Of a DNA stretch of 64,000 bases, positions 53,913-62,353 are shown piece after piece (position 1 is the first letter of the stretch; every line of letters starts with the position of its first letter). The notes beneath the pieces were generated by a model that was not told where the DNA came from, ran no database searches, and worked only from the letters and a program-made list of their open reading frames with translations. The stretch is from the NCBI RefSeq assembly GCF_011769525.1, contig NZ_CP050440.1, positions 372,001 to 436,000 of the forward strand, in the 5' to 3' direction. The DNA is from Tolypothrix sp. PCC 7910 (GTDB lineage Bacteria > Cyanobacteriota > Cyanobacteriia > Cyanobacteriales > Nostocaceae). The position numbers and the translations under genes were made by a program.

Positions 53913-54280
53913 AAAGTTGAATCATTTGAAACACATTCAACCCATTGTTAACCACCTCACCCCGGAATGGAAAGGGGAACTATACGGTAGCAAGCAAAGC
54001 TGTCTGGAGGAGTTGTAAGTTAATAACTCATCACGCCTTACTATTAACCTGTCCTTCCGCCAATGACGCTAGTTTACCGGAATACAGTTCCCAACAAATT
54101 ATTCAGGAAAAATCTTGTTATAGAACTTTTATTTGAAGCGTGAGATTTTTCGTTAAGCTTATCAATAGTTATTTGGGATTTAATGTTTTTCATTTGGTAT
54201 TTGGGTTTTGGTATTTCTACCTTGTCCCTAGTTCCTATTTCCCAAACTGCAGTCGCCAATTCTCAATACCCAATTCCCAA
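53913..54280. other. Intergenic region
   Basis: No gene supported. It is AT-rich with a few CCCAAT/TTCCCAA repeats near 54240. Confidence 0.4.
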
Positions 54281-56203
54281 TTACTGTTTTACAGAAGATT
54301 GTTTTGCTTTAGAAACACCGCGTTGGGAATTTAAAAACGGCGGTATAGGACAATCTAAGGTCATAGCGATCGCTCTTAGCAAATCGGCTTCTGATGGTGT
54401 AACTTTGTTATCTAGTAGCACAGTATGAGCGCAAGCATCTACAATACCTTGCTTGAGTTTGGGACTAGCAAGACGGAGGCGATCAATACTCTTTTTGATA
54501 TCAGTAAAGCTACAAGCAACAGGCGTTTCTGGTGTGTCTAGCTGTCCGGCGCGTGGTAGCCTAAAAACGCCGGAACGAAATGCGTAGGCAATTTCATCAG
54601 CTTGAGATTGCCCTACTCGTGCTAATGCTGACAGTACTAAGATGCTATCTGACCAAATCTCTTCTATAGATGTGAATTCTACAGTTTTTACAGAGTTGGG
54701 ATTAATACAAGGCTCAAGTCGGTGCCATAGTACTAACTGCAAGACAAAATTCCCCAGTGATAAACTGCCTGTGGCTGTCACTAAGCCGTGGACGCATTTA
54801 CACAGCCTTTGGCATTCTTTAGCAGAGTTTTGACGTAATGCGGGTATGATCAAATCCACCAGCGGTAAGCGCAGAGTGGAGTCTAATTGACTAAGTTCGC
54901 TACTGACTTCTAGCGCTTTATCTACTACCTCAACAGGCTGGACTTGTCGCAACCAATTAATTTGCCGTTCTTTTATCTGAAGATTTTCTGTATCTAACGC
55001 CAACGCAAAAGCGATCGCAGTTGCACTTTGCTGCTCTCGCACCCCCAAGCGCAGGGATTCTGGTAACTTTGCTAACAACGCTTGAGCATGGGCAAAATGT
55101 TCTGGTGCAACGCTTCCGACTTCGTTAACTACTTGTTCTGGGGTAACTGATGTAGCATTTCCACCCGCAGCAAAACCCATTGTCAGGGAATCTCCGGAAG
55201 TTTGAGAATGGCGTATGGGAGATGGCATAGCTGCTAAATCACGCGCATTTAAACCCCCAATACGGCGAATGCGTTCTGCCAGTGGTGGGTGAGTAGCAAA
55301 CATATCTTCTAAAAAAGAAGGCTTGAGGGCATTGCCAAAGAACATATGGCTGGCGGCTTCTGCTTTTGGAGACATCAAGCGTGAATCCATTTGTTGCAGC
55401 TTTTGCAGTACCCCAGTAATACCATTGGGGTTACGAGTAAACTGTACTGCTGAAGCATCAGCTAAAAACTCCCGTTGGCGAGAGACTGCGGCTTTAATCA
55501 AACGACCGCAGATTAAACCGATACCACCAATAGCCATTAATGCTAGACCAAAAGCCCACAAAGGCAAACCTTTGTTTTCATCGGAGTTAACGCGAACTCG
55601 CCAGTGCCATAATAAGTCACCAGTCAAATAAATAAATAAAATCCCGTGTAATAGCCCCATTAAACGCAAATTCAGCCCCATATCTCCATTGAGAATGTGA
55701 CTGAATTCATGACCGATGACTCCTTGGAGTTCATCACGGTTGAGGTTTTCCAAACTCCCGCGAGTAACACCAATGACTGCGTCGTTAGGTGTAAACCCCG
55801 CAGCAAAAGCATTAATCCCGCGTTCCGACTCCAAAAGATAGACGGCTGGCACAGAAATACCAGAAGCGATCGCCATTTCTTCGACAATATTTAATAGCTG
55901 TAGCCCTTGCTCGTCTGCCATTTCTGGGATGAGAAGCTGTCCCCCCAACTCTTGGGCAATGACACTACCCCCCTCCCGCAGGGAAAAAGTTTTATACCAA
56001 CTCGCAAGAGCGATCGCAATAATTGTGACCACACCCACAGAAAATAATAATTGTGGCTGCCACAAACTACGAGGTGCTATGCCAACCACAAATAAAGCGG
56101 CAATATAAATCGCCACAATCATGACTGCAATTGATATTGCAAACAATCCGATTAACTTTTGCGTGTTTTGGCGTGCCAGATCCTGATGTTCAAAAAAATT
56201 CAT
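54281..56203 (-). CDS. M48 family membrane metallopeptidase with C-terminal extension
   Basis: A 640-residue membrane protease. Two N-terminal membrane helices (IGLFAISIAVMIVAIYIAAL and LLFSVGVVTIIAIALASW) precede the zinc motif VIGHEFSHILNGDMGLN near residue 164. Two more helices (RLMGLLHGILFIYLTG, ALMAIGGIGLICGRLI) follow, then the third ligand in QREFLADASAVQFTRNP near 245 and LATHPPLAERIRRI-type motif (FATHPPLAERIRRI). This is the HtpX architecture, but a ~300-residue helical C-terminal domain is added. It probably degrades damaged membrane proteins. The LemA gene lies directly upstream, 6 bp away. Confidence 0.9.
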   Translation of the reverse strand: MNFFEHQDLARQNTQKLIGLFAISIAVMIVAIYIAALFVVGIAPRSLWQPQLLFSVGVVTIIAIALASWYKTFSLREGGSVIAQELGGQLLIPEMADEQGLQLLNIVEEMAIASGISVPAVYLLESERGINAFAAGFTPNDAVIGVTRGSLENLNRDELQGVIGHEFSHILNGDMGLNLRLMGLLHGILFIYLTGDLLWHWRVRVNSDENKGLPLWAFGLALMAIGGIGLICGRLIKAAVSRQREFLADASAVQFTRNPNGITGVLQKLQQMDSRLMSPKAEAASHMFFGNALKPSFLEDMFATHPPLAERIRRIGGLNARDLAAMPSPIRHSQTSGDSLTMGFAAGGNATSVTPEQVVNEVGSVAPEHFAHAQALLAKLPESLRLGVREQQSATAIAFALALDTENLQIKERQINWLRQVQPVEVVDKALEVSSELSQLDSTLRLPLVDLIIPALRQNSAKECQRLCKCVHGLVTATGSLSLGNFVLQLVLWHRLEPCINPNSVKTVEFTSIEEIWSDSILVLSALARVGQSQADEIAYAFRSGVFRLPRAGQLDTPETPVACSFTDIKKSIDRLRLASPKLKQGIVDACAHTVLLDNKVTPSEADLLRAIAMTLDCPIPPFLNSQRGVSKAKQSSVKQ

Positions 56204-56209
56204 ATAGGC

Positions 56210-56797
56210 TTAAAAAGACACGCGAGGAGCAGTTTTCATTTCTGGTGTTGCTTCTTGCAGCAATTCCGCAACCCTAAAATTAAAATTATTGGCGATTAAA
56301 TTACTGGGGAAAGATTCGCTTTTAGTGTTGTAGAGTGTCACTGCATCATTAAAAGCCTGACGTGCAAAAGCAATCCGGTTTTCTGTAGAAGAAAGTTCCT
56401 CCATTACCTGACTCATAGAGCGATCGGCCTTCAATTCCGGATAAGATTCCGAAAGTACCATCAATCGGCTTAACGCACCTGTCAGCGCGGCTTCCGCATT
56501 ACCTAACTGTTGCATTGCTTGTGGATCACCAGGATTTTGCACCGCACGAGTACTAGCATTCAGTGCAGAATTCCGTGCCGCAATTACTGCTTCTAAGGTT
56601 TCCCGTTCATGTTTCATGTAACCTTTAGCAGTTTCCACCAAATTGGGAATTAAGTCATAGCGGCGCTGTAATTGCACATCGATTTGAGAATAAGCATTTT
56701 TGTAGCGGTTACGCAGCTTCACTAAATCGTTGTAGCTAGTAATAATAATCACCGTAACAGTTGCAATTACAACTACCAAAAAGATTAAAAAACCCAT
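56210..56797 (-). CDS. LemA family protein
   Basis: A 195-residue protein: one N-terminal membrane helix (MGFLIFLVVVIATVTVIIIT) followed by the helical LemA core with NRYKNAYSQIDVQLQRRYDL and LIPNLVETAKGYM. The family is found next to M48 proteases, as here (6-bp gap), and the pair probably acts together at the membrane. I chose the ATG at 56797, since the longer frame to 57049 adds 84 residues with no relation to LemA. Confidence 0.92.
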   Translation of the reverse strand: MGFLIFLVVVIATVTVIIITSYNDLVKLRNRYKNAYSQIDVQLQRRYDLIPNLVETAKGYMKHERETLEAVIAARNSALNASTRAVQNPGDPQAMQQLGNAEAALTGALSRLMVLSESYPELKADRSMSQVMEELSSTENRIAFARQAFNDAVTLYNTKSESFPSNLIANNFNFRVAELLQEATPEMKTAPRVSF

Positions 56798-57199
56798 ATT
56801 CCTGAAGTTCCATAAAACTTGCGAATGGAGAAACTCAACTTCTACTAGAGGAAAACTTGCCATTAGCACATCAATTACTGTACTTATTTGCAGATTTACC
56901 AATCCAGCAGCTTTTATATCCAGCGCAAGTTTTCTGGATATGAATATGAGTTTACTTTCCGTAGTATTGCTTTGTCTTCTGTAAAAATAGTTACGAATAA
57001 ATACTGAATAGCTGCGGCTGCGATCGCACAAGATAAAGCTTTGGATCAAAATATTAGATCAATCCAAAATCCAAAATCCCCTGACCTTATCTCTTCCTTT
57101 CGAGGGAATGACTAGATTCATTTCCTCACGGTAGTGTCAAACAGATAACTGCTTTATCATGTCTAAGCCGTTTGAAGTTAACAATATATATATATAGTC
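56798..57199. other. Divergent intergenic region
   Basis: It should contain promoters for the LemA-M48 operon and the nitroreductase gene. An in-frame extension of LemA reaches 57049 but has no family support. No hairpin of note. Confidence 0.4.
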
Positions 57200-57802
57200 A
57201 TGGAAAAACTAGCTCCTACTCAATATCCTATTCATCCTTTACTAGAACAACGTTGGAGTCCTCTAGCGTTTTCAGATAAACCCATAGAAAAAGAAACACT
57301 TCATAGCTTATTTGAGGCGGCGCGTTGGTCTGCATCTTCTTATAATGAGCAGCCTTGGCACTTTATTGTGGCAACTCAAGACAACCCAGAAGACTTTAAC
57401 CGTCTCCTGAGTTGTTTAGCCGAAGGAAATCAAGTATGGGCAAAAAATGCTCCTGTATTGATGATTTCGGTAGCAAAACTCTATTTTGAGAAAAATGGCA
57501 CAGAGAACCGTCATGCTTTTCATGACGTAGGCACAGCAGTTTGCAGTCTTTCAGTCCAAGCAACAGCCCTTGGTTTATTCACTCACCAAATGGCAGGCTT
57601 TGATGTACCGAAAACAAAGGAATTATACAAGATTCCCCAAGGGTATGAACCAGTAGCTGCGATCGCACTTGGCTATCCAGGCGATCCGCAAACCCTACCA
57701 GAACAATATCAACAACGTGAGTTTTCCCCCCGTCAACGCAAACCCCAACAAAGCTTTGTATTCACCGGTGGTTGGGGAACTCGGGGCCCCCTCTGGGGAT
57801 AA
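57200..57802 (+). CDS. Nitroreductase family protein with repeat-derived C-terminus
   Basis: A 200-residue FMN-dependent NAD(P)H nitroreductase-like enzyme. The N-terminus has LLEQRWSPLAFSDKPIEKET, ARWSASSYNEQPWHFIVATQ near residue 48 and the C-terminal GYEPVAAIALGYPGDP, all typical of the fold. It reduces nitro compounds or quinones; the natural substrate is unknown. The last ~9 residues (WGTRGPLWG) and the stop codon are provided by the 32-bp repeat at 57774, so the protein's end has been rewritten by repeat insertion. Confidence 0.9.
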   Translation: MEKLAPTQYPIHPLLEQRWSPLAFSDKPIEKETLHSLFEAARWSASSYNEQPWHFIVATQDNPEDFNRLLSCLAEGNQVWAKNAPVLMISVAKLYFEKNGTENRHAFHDVGTAVCSLSVQATALGLFTHQMAGFDVPKTKELYKIPQGYEPVAAIALGYPGDPQTLPEQYQQREFSPRQRKPQQSFVFTGGWGTRGPLWG

Positions 57803-57805
57803 GGG
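57774..57805 (+). repeat. 32-bp GC-rich interspersed repeat, copy 3 (overlaps CDS end)
   Basis: Identical to copies at 21445 (reverse) and 52157. It encodes the last residues and stop of the nitroreductase gene and is followed by GGGATTG-type heptamers. Confidence 0.92.
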
Positions 57806-57885
57806 ATAATAGGGATTGGGGAATAGGGACTGGGGAATTACTTATTTCTCCTTGTCCCCCTGCCCCTTTTCCTCTCCGTCACCCT

Positions 57886-58674
57886 TCACTGAATGCTTGC
57901 AAAAACACGTTGAATAGCTTCGACTCTCCTATTTTGATCTAGCGCAATACAAGACCAACGCCAACGTTCTGACATGAGAGGATAAGTCTGCAAGCGGGTT
58001 TGATAATAGGTGTTTTGAGGGTTTGCACATATACCAAACAAACCTATATAAACACCTCTTTGGAGATTTATGTTGCCAGCTGATAGTTCTCCAGAATCAT
58101 CGCGAAAAGCCTCTACACGTGCCCACAAAATCGCTTCTTGTCCCTGCAATCCTCGATTAAGTGCTGCACAATAGGTTGTAGGGAACGCATCGCTGACTCT
58201 GGGAGAAGCTTGATTCCATAAGTCAGTTGCATTCACAAATGCTTCTTCATGCTGTTCAGGATTGAGTCCTACACGCTTCATTCTCTCGAAGAGGCGGGGA
58301 ATACGGCTTTTTGTGCGGCTGAGACATCCAGCATCTGCATTTGCCAGATTAGAACCACCTCTGCCTTGATCCGAACACCAACCTCTATTTATCAAGCCGT
58401 TACCTGGATCAATATTTTGAAAATAGTCCTTGGTTTTGGTGCCATCAATCTGACAATTGCCCTCGGCTACACAAATAGCTAGAACTCCAACAGAAGAATT
58501 ATTGGCAAATAGAGAGTCGAGTCTTCCAGAATATGAGGCGCTAATTCCTGAAATCAACCCGACACCACTAGAAAGTAGATTAATACTAGGTGCGCTGGCG
58601 ATAAAAGTACCAACAATGGTTAACAATAGGGTGCTGAGCAAATCCCAAACAATCCCTAATAACGGACGGTTCAT
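57886..58674 (-). CDS. Secreted or membrane-anchored hypothetical protein
   Basis: A 262-residue protein with an N-terminal hydrophobic segment (GIVWDLLSTLLLTIVGTFIA) that could be a signal anchor. The remainder is soluble with six cysteines in CVAEGNCQ, GWCSDQG, AGCLSRT, TTYCAAL, GICANPQ and SCIALDQ, suggesting disulfide bonds outside the cytoplasm. The acidic segment ICVAEGNCQID at residue ~68 resembles the start of a lysozyme-like active-site region, but this is weak. No family is securely recognised. The context (LemA, M48, MltA) points to the envelope. Confidence 0.65.
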   Translation of the reverse strand: MNRPLLGIVWDLLSTLLLTIVGTFIASAPSINLLSSGVGLISGISASYSGRLDSLFANNSSVGVLAICVAEGNCQIDGTKTKDYFQNIDPGNGLINRGWCSDQGRGGSNLANADAGCLSRTKSRIPRLFERMKRVGLNPEQHEEAFVNATDLWNQASPRVSDAFPTTYCAALNRGLQGQEAILWARVEAFRDDSGELSAGNINLQRGVYIGLFGICANPQNTYYQTRLQTYPLMSERWRWSCIALDQNRRVEAIQRVFASIQ

Positions 58675-59151
58675 TCTGACATTAATTACCTATCTTAACA
58701 ACAAAGAAAAGATTAATTTTTGGACGCACACCTCCATTTGTAAAGAAAAGTAAATGGCAAATAACACATTACTTATAAACAAAAAAATCTATTTAAACAA
58801 CAGTGGCAAAACACACCAAAAAGTAAAAATTATAAATTGCCTTATAGCTCTACTGAGCCAGAGTAAGCATTTTCACGCTATAACTCAGTCAGTAAAAATG
58901 GCAAGAATAGTTACTTTGGTGCTCAATGATTTCTCGTATGCCAAAAGATATCAGCAAATTTATATCTATTGATTGTTGTATTTTTTATATTGATTGATTA
59001 ATTTTTTACATCCAGTTATTTTCAAGGAATATTGAAATAAGCCATTATATTGAAGCTATTTCTAATAAGATTTGTCAAAATAGAATGTACTGCGAAAGAA
59101 TCTTTTACAAGCAGTTTCATCTCTATCGCAATACATAAAGGTAAAAGTATC
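58675..59151. other. Intergenic region
   Basis: AT-rich. A 72-codon frame at 58754-58972 is probably spurious, although its tail MARIVTLVLNDFS resembles the start of glycosyltransferases. No RNA gene is recognised. Confidence 0.35.
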
Positions 59152-59430
59152 ATGCAGACAAATTTAGAAGTAGTTCAGGCTGCTGTCGCTGCCGCTCAAA
59201 ATGGAACTAAAACTTTGCAACAAGCAATTTTAGAAGCGATTAATGAAGCGCGTTCTACCTGCGATCGCAACGGCAGTGATTCTACTAATTGCGCTGTAGC
59301 ATGGGAAGTTGTCGAAGAATTGCAAGCTGAAAAAGCTCATCAACAACAAGCTAAAAAACGCAAAACCTTTTTAGAAAGTTACTGCGAACAACATCCAGAA
59401 GCAATCGAGTGCTTGATATACGACGTTTAG
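59152..59430 (+). CDS. cp12: CP12, Calvin-cycle regulator
   Basis: A 92-residue redox switch that binds GAPDH and phosphoribulokinase in the dark. The N-terminal Cys pair (Cys37 and Cys47, in TCDRNGSDSTNC) and the C-terminal pair (Cys78 and Cys87, in YCEQHPEAIEC) flank the core WEVVEELQAEKAHQQ. The spacing of both pairs matches the family. The start is the ATG at 59152 (MQTNLEVVQ); the longer frame from 59050 adds 34 unrelated residues. It is slightly longer than standard CP12 at the N-terminus. All four cysteines are intact, so GAPDH/PRK regulation should be normal. Confidence 0.95.
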   Translation: MQTNLEVVQAAVAAAQNGTKTLQQAILEAINEARSTCDRNGSDSTNCAVAWEVVEELQAEKAHQQQAKKRKTFLESYCEQHPEAIECLIYDV

Positions 59431-59501
59431 GAAGGGTCAAGGGTCAAAAGTCAAAACTTATTTTGCCCTTTTCCCAGTTGTCTCCCCAATCCCCAATCCC
59501 C

Positions 59502-60398
59502 CTACTCCCTCAAATCAGCCACAGCTGATTTAGTAATTTGCTGAATTGCTTCTAAATTTGGCGATGGTGTTTCGCTGTCCATTCTCAACCATAAAAGATA
59601 TTCGATATTTCCTGCAGGCCCGGTGATTGGTGACCAAGTTAAACCTTGGTATTTCCAACCTAATGCTTGTGCTGCTTGTAATACCTGGAAAATCGCGTCT
59701 GCTTGGTCGTTTGGATCGCGCACCACGCCTTTTTTGCCTACGCGGGATTTGCCCACTTCAAATTGTGGCTTGACTAATAATACTGCTTCGCGGGGAGCTT
59801 GAGTAAGTTGCCACAAGGCAGGCAAAATTTTAGCTAAGGAAATAAACGATACATCTACGACTGCTAAATCAGGTATGGGGTCGGCTTCAGCGTACAATTG
59901 CTGTGGTTGTAGTTGGCGTAAGTTGGTGCGTTCTCGCAAAATCACTCGCGAGTCATTTCGCAATCGCCAATCAACTTGTCCATAACCAACATCAATGCCG
60001 TAGACTAATTTGGCTCCAGCTTGTAGCAGACAATCGGTAAAGCCACCTGTGGAAATCCCCCCATCTATACAAATGCGCTCTTCAACGGGAATGGCAAAGC
60101 TTTCTAAGGCTTTAGCTAGTTTCTCGCCACCTCTGGAAACAAACCGCGATCGCTCTTTAATCTGAATGTGAGATGTAATATCTATTTCTGTACCAGGCTT
60201 GTCAACAACCTGCTGGTTAACGCTGACTTCTCCCGCCTGGATGAGTCGCTGTGCTAAGGCGCGAGAAGTACATAAACCTAATTCTACTAAGAGTGTGTCG
60301 AGTCGTTGTTTAGCCAAAAAATCAACTAGATGATCGTGAGCATTTTCTATTGTGCCGGATTTGGTACTTCCAAGGAATAAATTACTCAATTCCGGCAT
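59502..60398 (-). CDS. tlyA: TlyA family rRNA 2'-O-methyltransferase
   Basis: A 298-residue protein. The N-terminal S4 RNA-binding domain has LDTLLVELGLCTSRALAQRL and QAGEVSVNQQVVDKPG. The FtsJ-like Rossmann methyltransferase has CIDGGISTGGFTDCLLQAGA as the SAM motif and PDLAVVDVSFISL. It methylates 16S and 23S rRNA cytidines in other bacteria. The first ~28 residues (MPELSNLFLGS...) precede the usual family start at QRLDTLLVE, so a start at a downstream TTG is possible. The SAM motif reads GGISTGGFTD where DxGxSTGGFTD is typical, still consistent with binding. Confidence 0.92.
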   Translation of the reverse strand: MPELSNLFLGSTKSGTIENAHDHLVDFLAKQRLDTLLVELGLCTSRALAQRLIQAGEVSVNQQVVDKPGTEIDITSHIQIKERSRFVSRGGEKLAKALESFAIPVEERICIDGGISTGGFTDCLLQAGAKLVYGIDVGYGQVDWRLRNDSRVILRERTNLRQLQPQQLYAEADPIPDLAVVDVSFISLAKILPALWQLTQAPREAVLLVKPQFEVGKSRVGKKGVVRDPNDQADAIFQVLQAAQALGWKYQGLTWSPITGPAGNIEYLLWLRMDSETPSPNLEAIQQITKSAVADLRE

Positions 60399-60514
60399 CG
60401 ACTATAAATATCAGATTTCTCACTTGAAAATTAGTAGTTTAAATTCTGCCAAAATTACCAAGGAGAGCATAAAACGTAATTATAATTACAAAGTTACATA
60501 GATAGGAACAGAAC

Positions 60515-60994
60515 ATGGCTAAAACAACTTCTTTCGCGATTCTGGCATCTGTTCCGGAGATGCATTTACTGTCTGCATTAGAGACAATGGAAAAGCTAGA
60601 CAGTGAACTTAGCGATGAAATCATCAAAGTCGCTTTCGGTAGCATGGCTTTTGAAGTATTCCGCAAAGCTGATGAATTACGTGGAGAAAAAACCGTAGAA
60701 GTATTAATTTATGCTGCTGACTGTGTGGATCAACCTCTGAACTCAGAAGTCTCTTGGGGAGGTTTATATATTGGTCATGCAAATTCTCGTAATGGCAGAT
60801 ATGCAGGTAAATCGAAGTTTCTACCACCATCGACTACAGCGGACAAACCTCGGTGGGCAGTTTTTTGGGAAATCCAAGAGTTAAAAAAGCTCAAGGCTCC
60901 AATTGCGATCGCCTCTTTTAAGCCATTAGGTAAAAAAACTAACTTTGTTTCGCGTTTTATCCCTGAGGAGCCAATGCTAATCGAATATTACTAA
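60515..60994 (+). CDS. Hypothetical protein
   Basis: A 159-residue soluble protein. It has a helical N-terminal third (LASVPEMHLLSALETMEKL, SDEIIKVAFGSMAFEVFRKA) and a strand-rich, aromatic C-terminal part (EVSWGGLYIGHANSRNGRYA, RWAVFWEIQELKKL, FVSRFIPEEPMLIEYY). The frame is long and clean with ordinary composition, so it is a real gene. It is divergent from tlyA. No family or function is recognised. Confidence 0.8.
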   Translation: MAKTTSFAILASVPEMHLLSALETMEKLDSELSDEIIKVAFGSMAFEVFRKADELRGEKTVEVLIYAADCVDQPLNSEVSWGGLYIGHANSRNGRYAGKSKFLPPSTTADKPRWAVFWEIQELKKLKAPIAIASFKPLGKKTNFVSRFIPEEPMLIEYY

Positions 60995-61485
60995 TTTTTG
61001 TTACTGAATATGACTGTGAACTGCTGAGGATAGTTTGTTAATTAACATGAAGCGATCGCCTCTGAACAGATAAAGTCATATTCAAAGTTGAGGGCATATC
61101 CCTCAAAATTTTTAGCACAATTGCTCATTGACAAATAAATAATTATTTGAATCTTTTACCAAGATTATGGGTTTACTGAAGGGATGTAAATCTAACCTGG
61201 AAAATATTAAATTTTATTTTTAAATTGATAATTTATTGGATTTTATGCAGTCGCGAAAAGCGAATTGCTAAAGGAATGTAGATCAAATAAAATGCAAAAT
61301 TTTTTATGTAAAGTGCCAAGTGCGAAATCCTAACCTAATCACCTCAGATTTTTGATTAATCAGTCACCTAACGCACCCTACAAATATTGCAGGTTATTTA
61401 ACCCACATTCCTCAATTTAGCTGCCTCCAAAGGAGGTTTACTGTTGATATTTCTAGGGGTTGGACATTTGTCCTGCCCCAAATAT
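60995..61485. other. Intergenic region between convergent genes
   Basis: No gene. It contains one HIP1 site near 61053, a TAACGCACCCTA half-repeat near 61370 and a GGAC-ATTT-GTCC hairpin at about 61453, possibly the apcF terminator but without a U-run. Confidence 0.45.
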
Positions 61486-61995
61486 CTAGATATTGTTTTC
61501 GCTTAATTCACGACTGATATGGTCAAAAGGTTCATCTACAAAAGCGGTATTAGTGACACCTGCTGCTGCTACTTGTGCCTTAACAATTTCCTTCATAATC
61601 TGCACGCCACGTACTGTGGGGCCGATGGGAACTCCCAAAGAATTGTAAGTTTCTCTTAGCCCTTGCAGAACCCGCTCATCTAAGACATTGGTGTTACCAG
61701 CAACCAAAGCATAAGTGGCGTAGCGCAAGTAGTAATCTAAATCCCGCAAACAAGCAGCATAACGACGAGTTGTATAAGCATTGCCGCTAGGACGAATCAA
61801 TTCTGGTAGTTCATCAAATAATTGAGAACCAGACTGCTTGACAATTGCAGCCGCATTAGAATTGATTGTTGCCGCAGCTTGGATACGTGCGGTACCACTT
61901 GCAAAATAGGATTTAAGGCTGTCGAGTGCATCCCGGTCAAAATACCGACCAACTACGTCATAATTCTTAATTAAACTTGTTACTGCATCGCGCAT
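61486..61995 (-). CDS. apcF: Allophycocyanin beta-18 subunit
   Basis: A 169-residue phycobilisome core protein, the beta-type partner in terminal-emitter trimers. The chromophore-binding Cys in YAACLRDLDYYLRYATYAL (about Cys82), the Asn normally methylated in SGNAYTTRRY (about Asn72) and the overall phycobiliprotein helices are intact. The motif ELIRPSGNAYTT and the C-terminal TAFVDEPFDHISRELSE distinguish ApcF from ApcB. The start is the ATG at 61995 (MRDAVTSLIK). The gene is monocistronic and divergent from glnA. Confidence 0.95.
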   Translation of the reverse strand: MRDAVTSLIKNYDVVGRYFDRDALDSLKSYFASGTARIQAAATINSNAAAIVKQSGSQLFDELPELIRPSGNAYTTRRYAACLRDLDYYLRYATYALVAGNTNVLDERVLQGLRETYNSLGVPIGPTVRGVQIMKEIVKAQVAAAGVTNTAFVDEPFDHISRELSENNI

Positions 61996-62353
61996 TCCGA
62001 TTTCTCCCAATCATTAACTATCTATGGTTTGATATTAATTTGGCTGCTTCATGCACCAGTCATTTTTTGTGCCAATTAGAATATAGAATCGGCACAAAAC
62101 AATCTACCCGCTATTTAAGGATTCTATGCCAAAGTTGACCCCTCTGAGATGGTATGTTCGATTTTTGTACAGGTATGAGGCAAAGGTTAATATAAACTGT
62201 AAACCGGACAATCTGTAACAAAGACTACAAAAATCTCTAATGTCATATCCTTAGGATATTCCAGGTGTGTCACAATTGGGTTCATCTCAGCAGGGTCAGC
62301 GTGGTTTAAAGATTCTAGTTTGAGTTTATTTAATTGGCAGAGAAGGAGTAACA
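61996..62353. other. Divergent apcF/glnA promoter region
   Basis: 358 bp between two divergent starts. It holds the NtcA box at 62215 and a -10-like TAGGAT at 62252 for glnA. The apcF promoter lies on the left but cannot be placed with confidence. Confidence 0.6.
62215..62257 (+). promoter_or_regulatory. NtcA-activated glnA promoter
   Basis: GTAACAAAGACTAC matches the NtcA consensus GTA-N8-TAC exactly (62215-62228). The -10-like element TAGGAT starts 23 bp downstream, at 62252, which is the spacing of NtcA class II promoters. It explains induction of glnA under nitrogen limitation. Confidence 0.9.

Noticed and set aside
58754-58972. A 72-codon frame ending in a glycosyltransferase-like start (MARIVTLVLNDFS)
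   Set aside because: Only about 13 residues resemble the opening of glycosyltransferases and the rest is AT-driven sequence, so I treat it as chance or a very short remnant.
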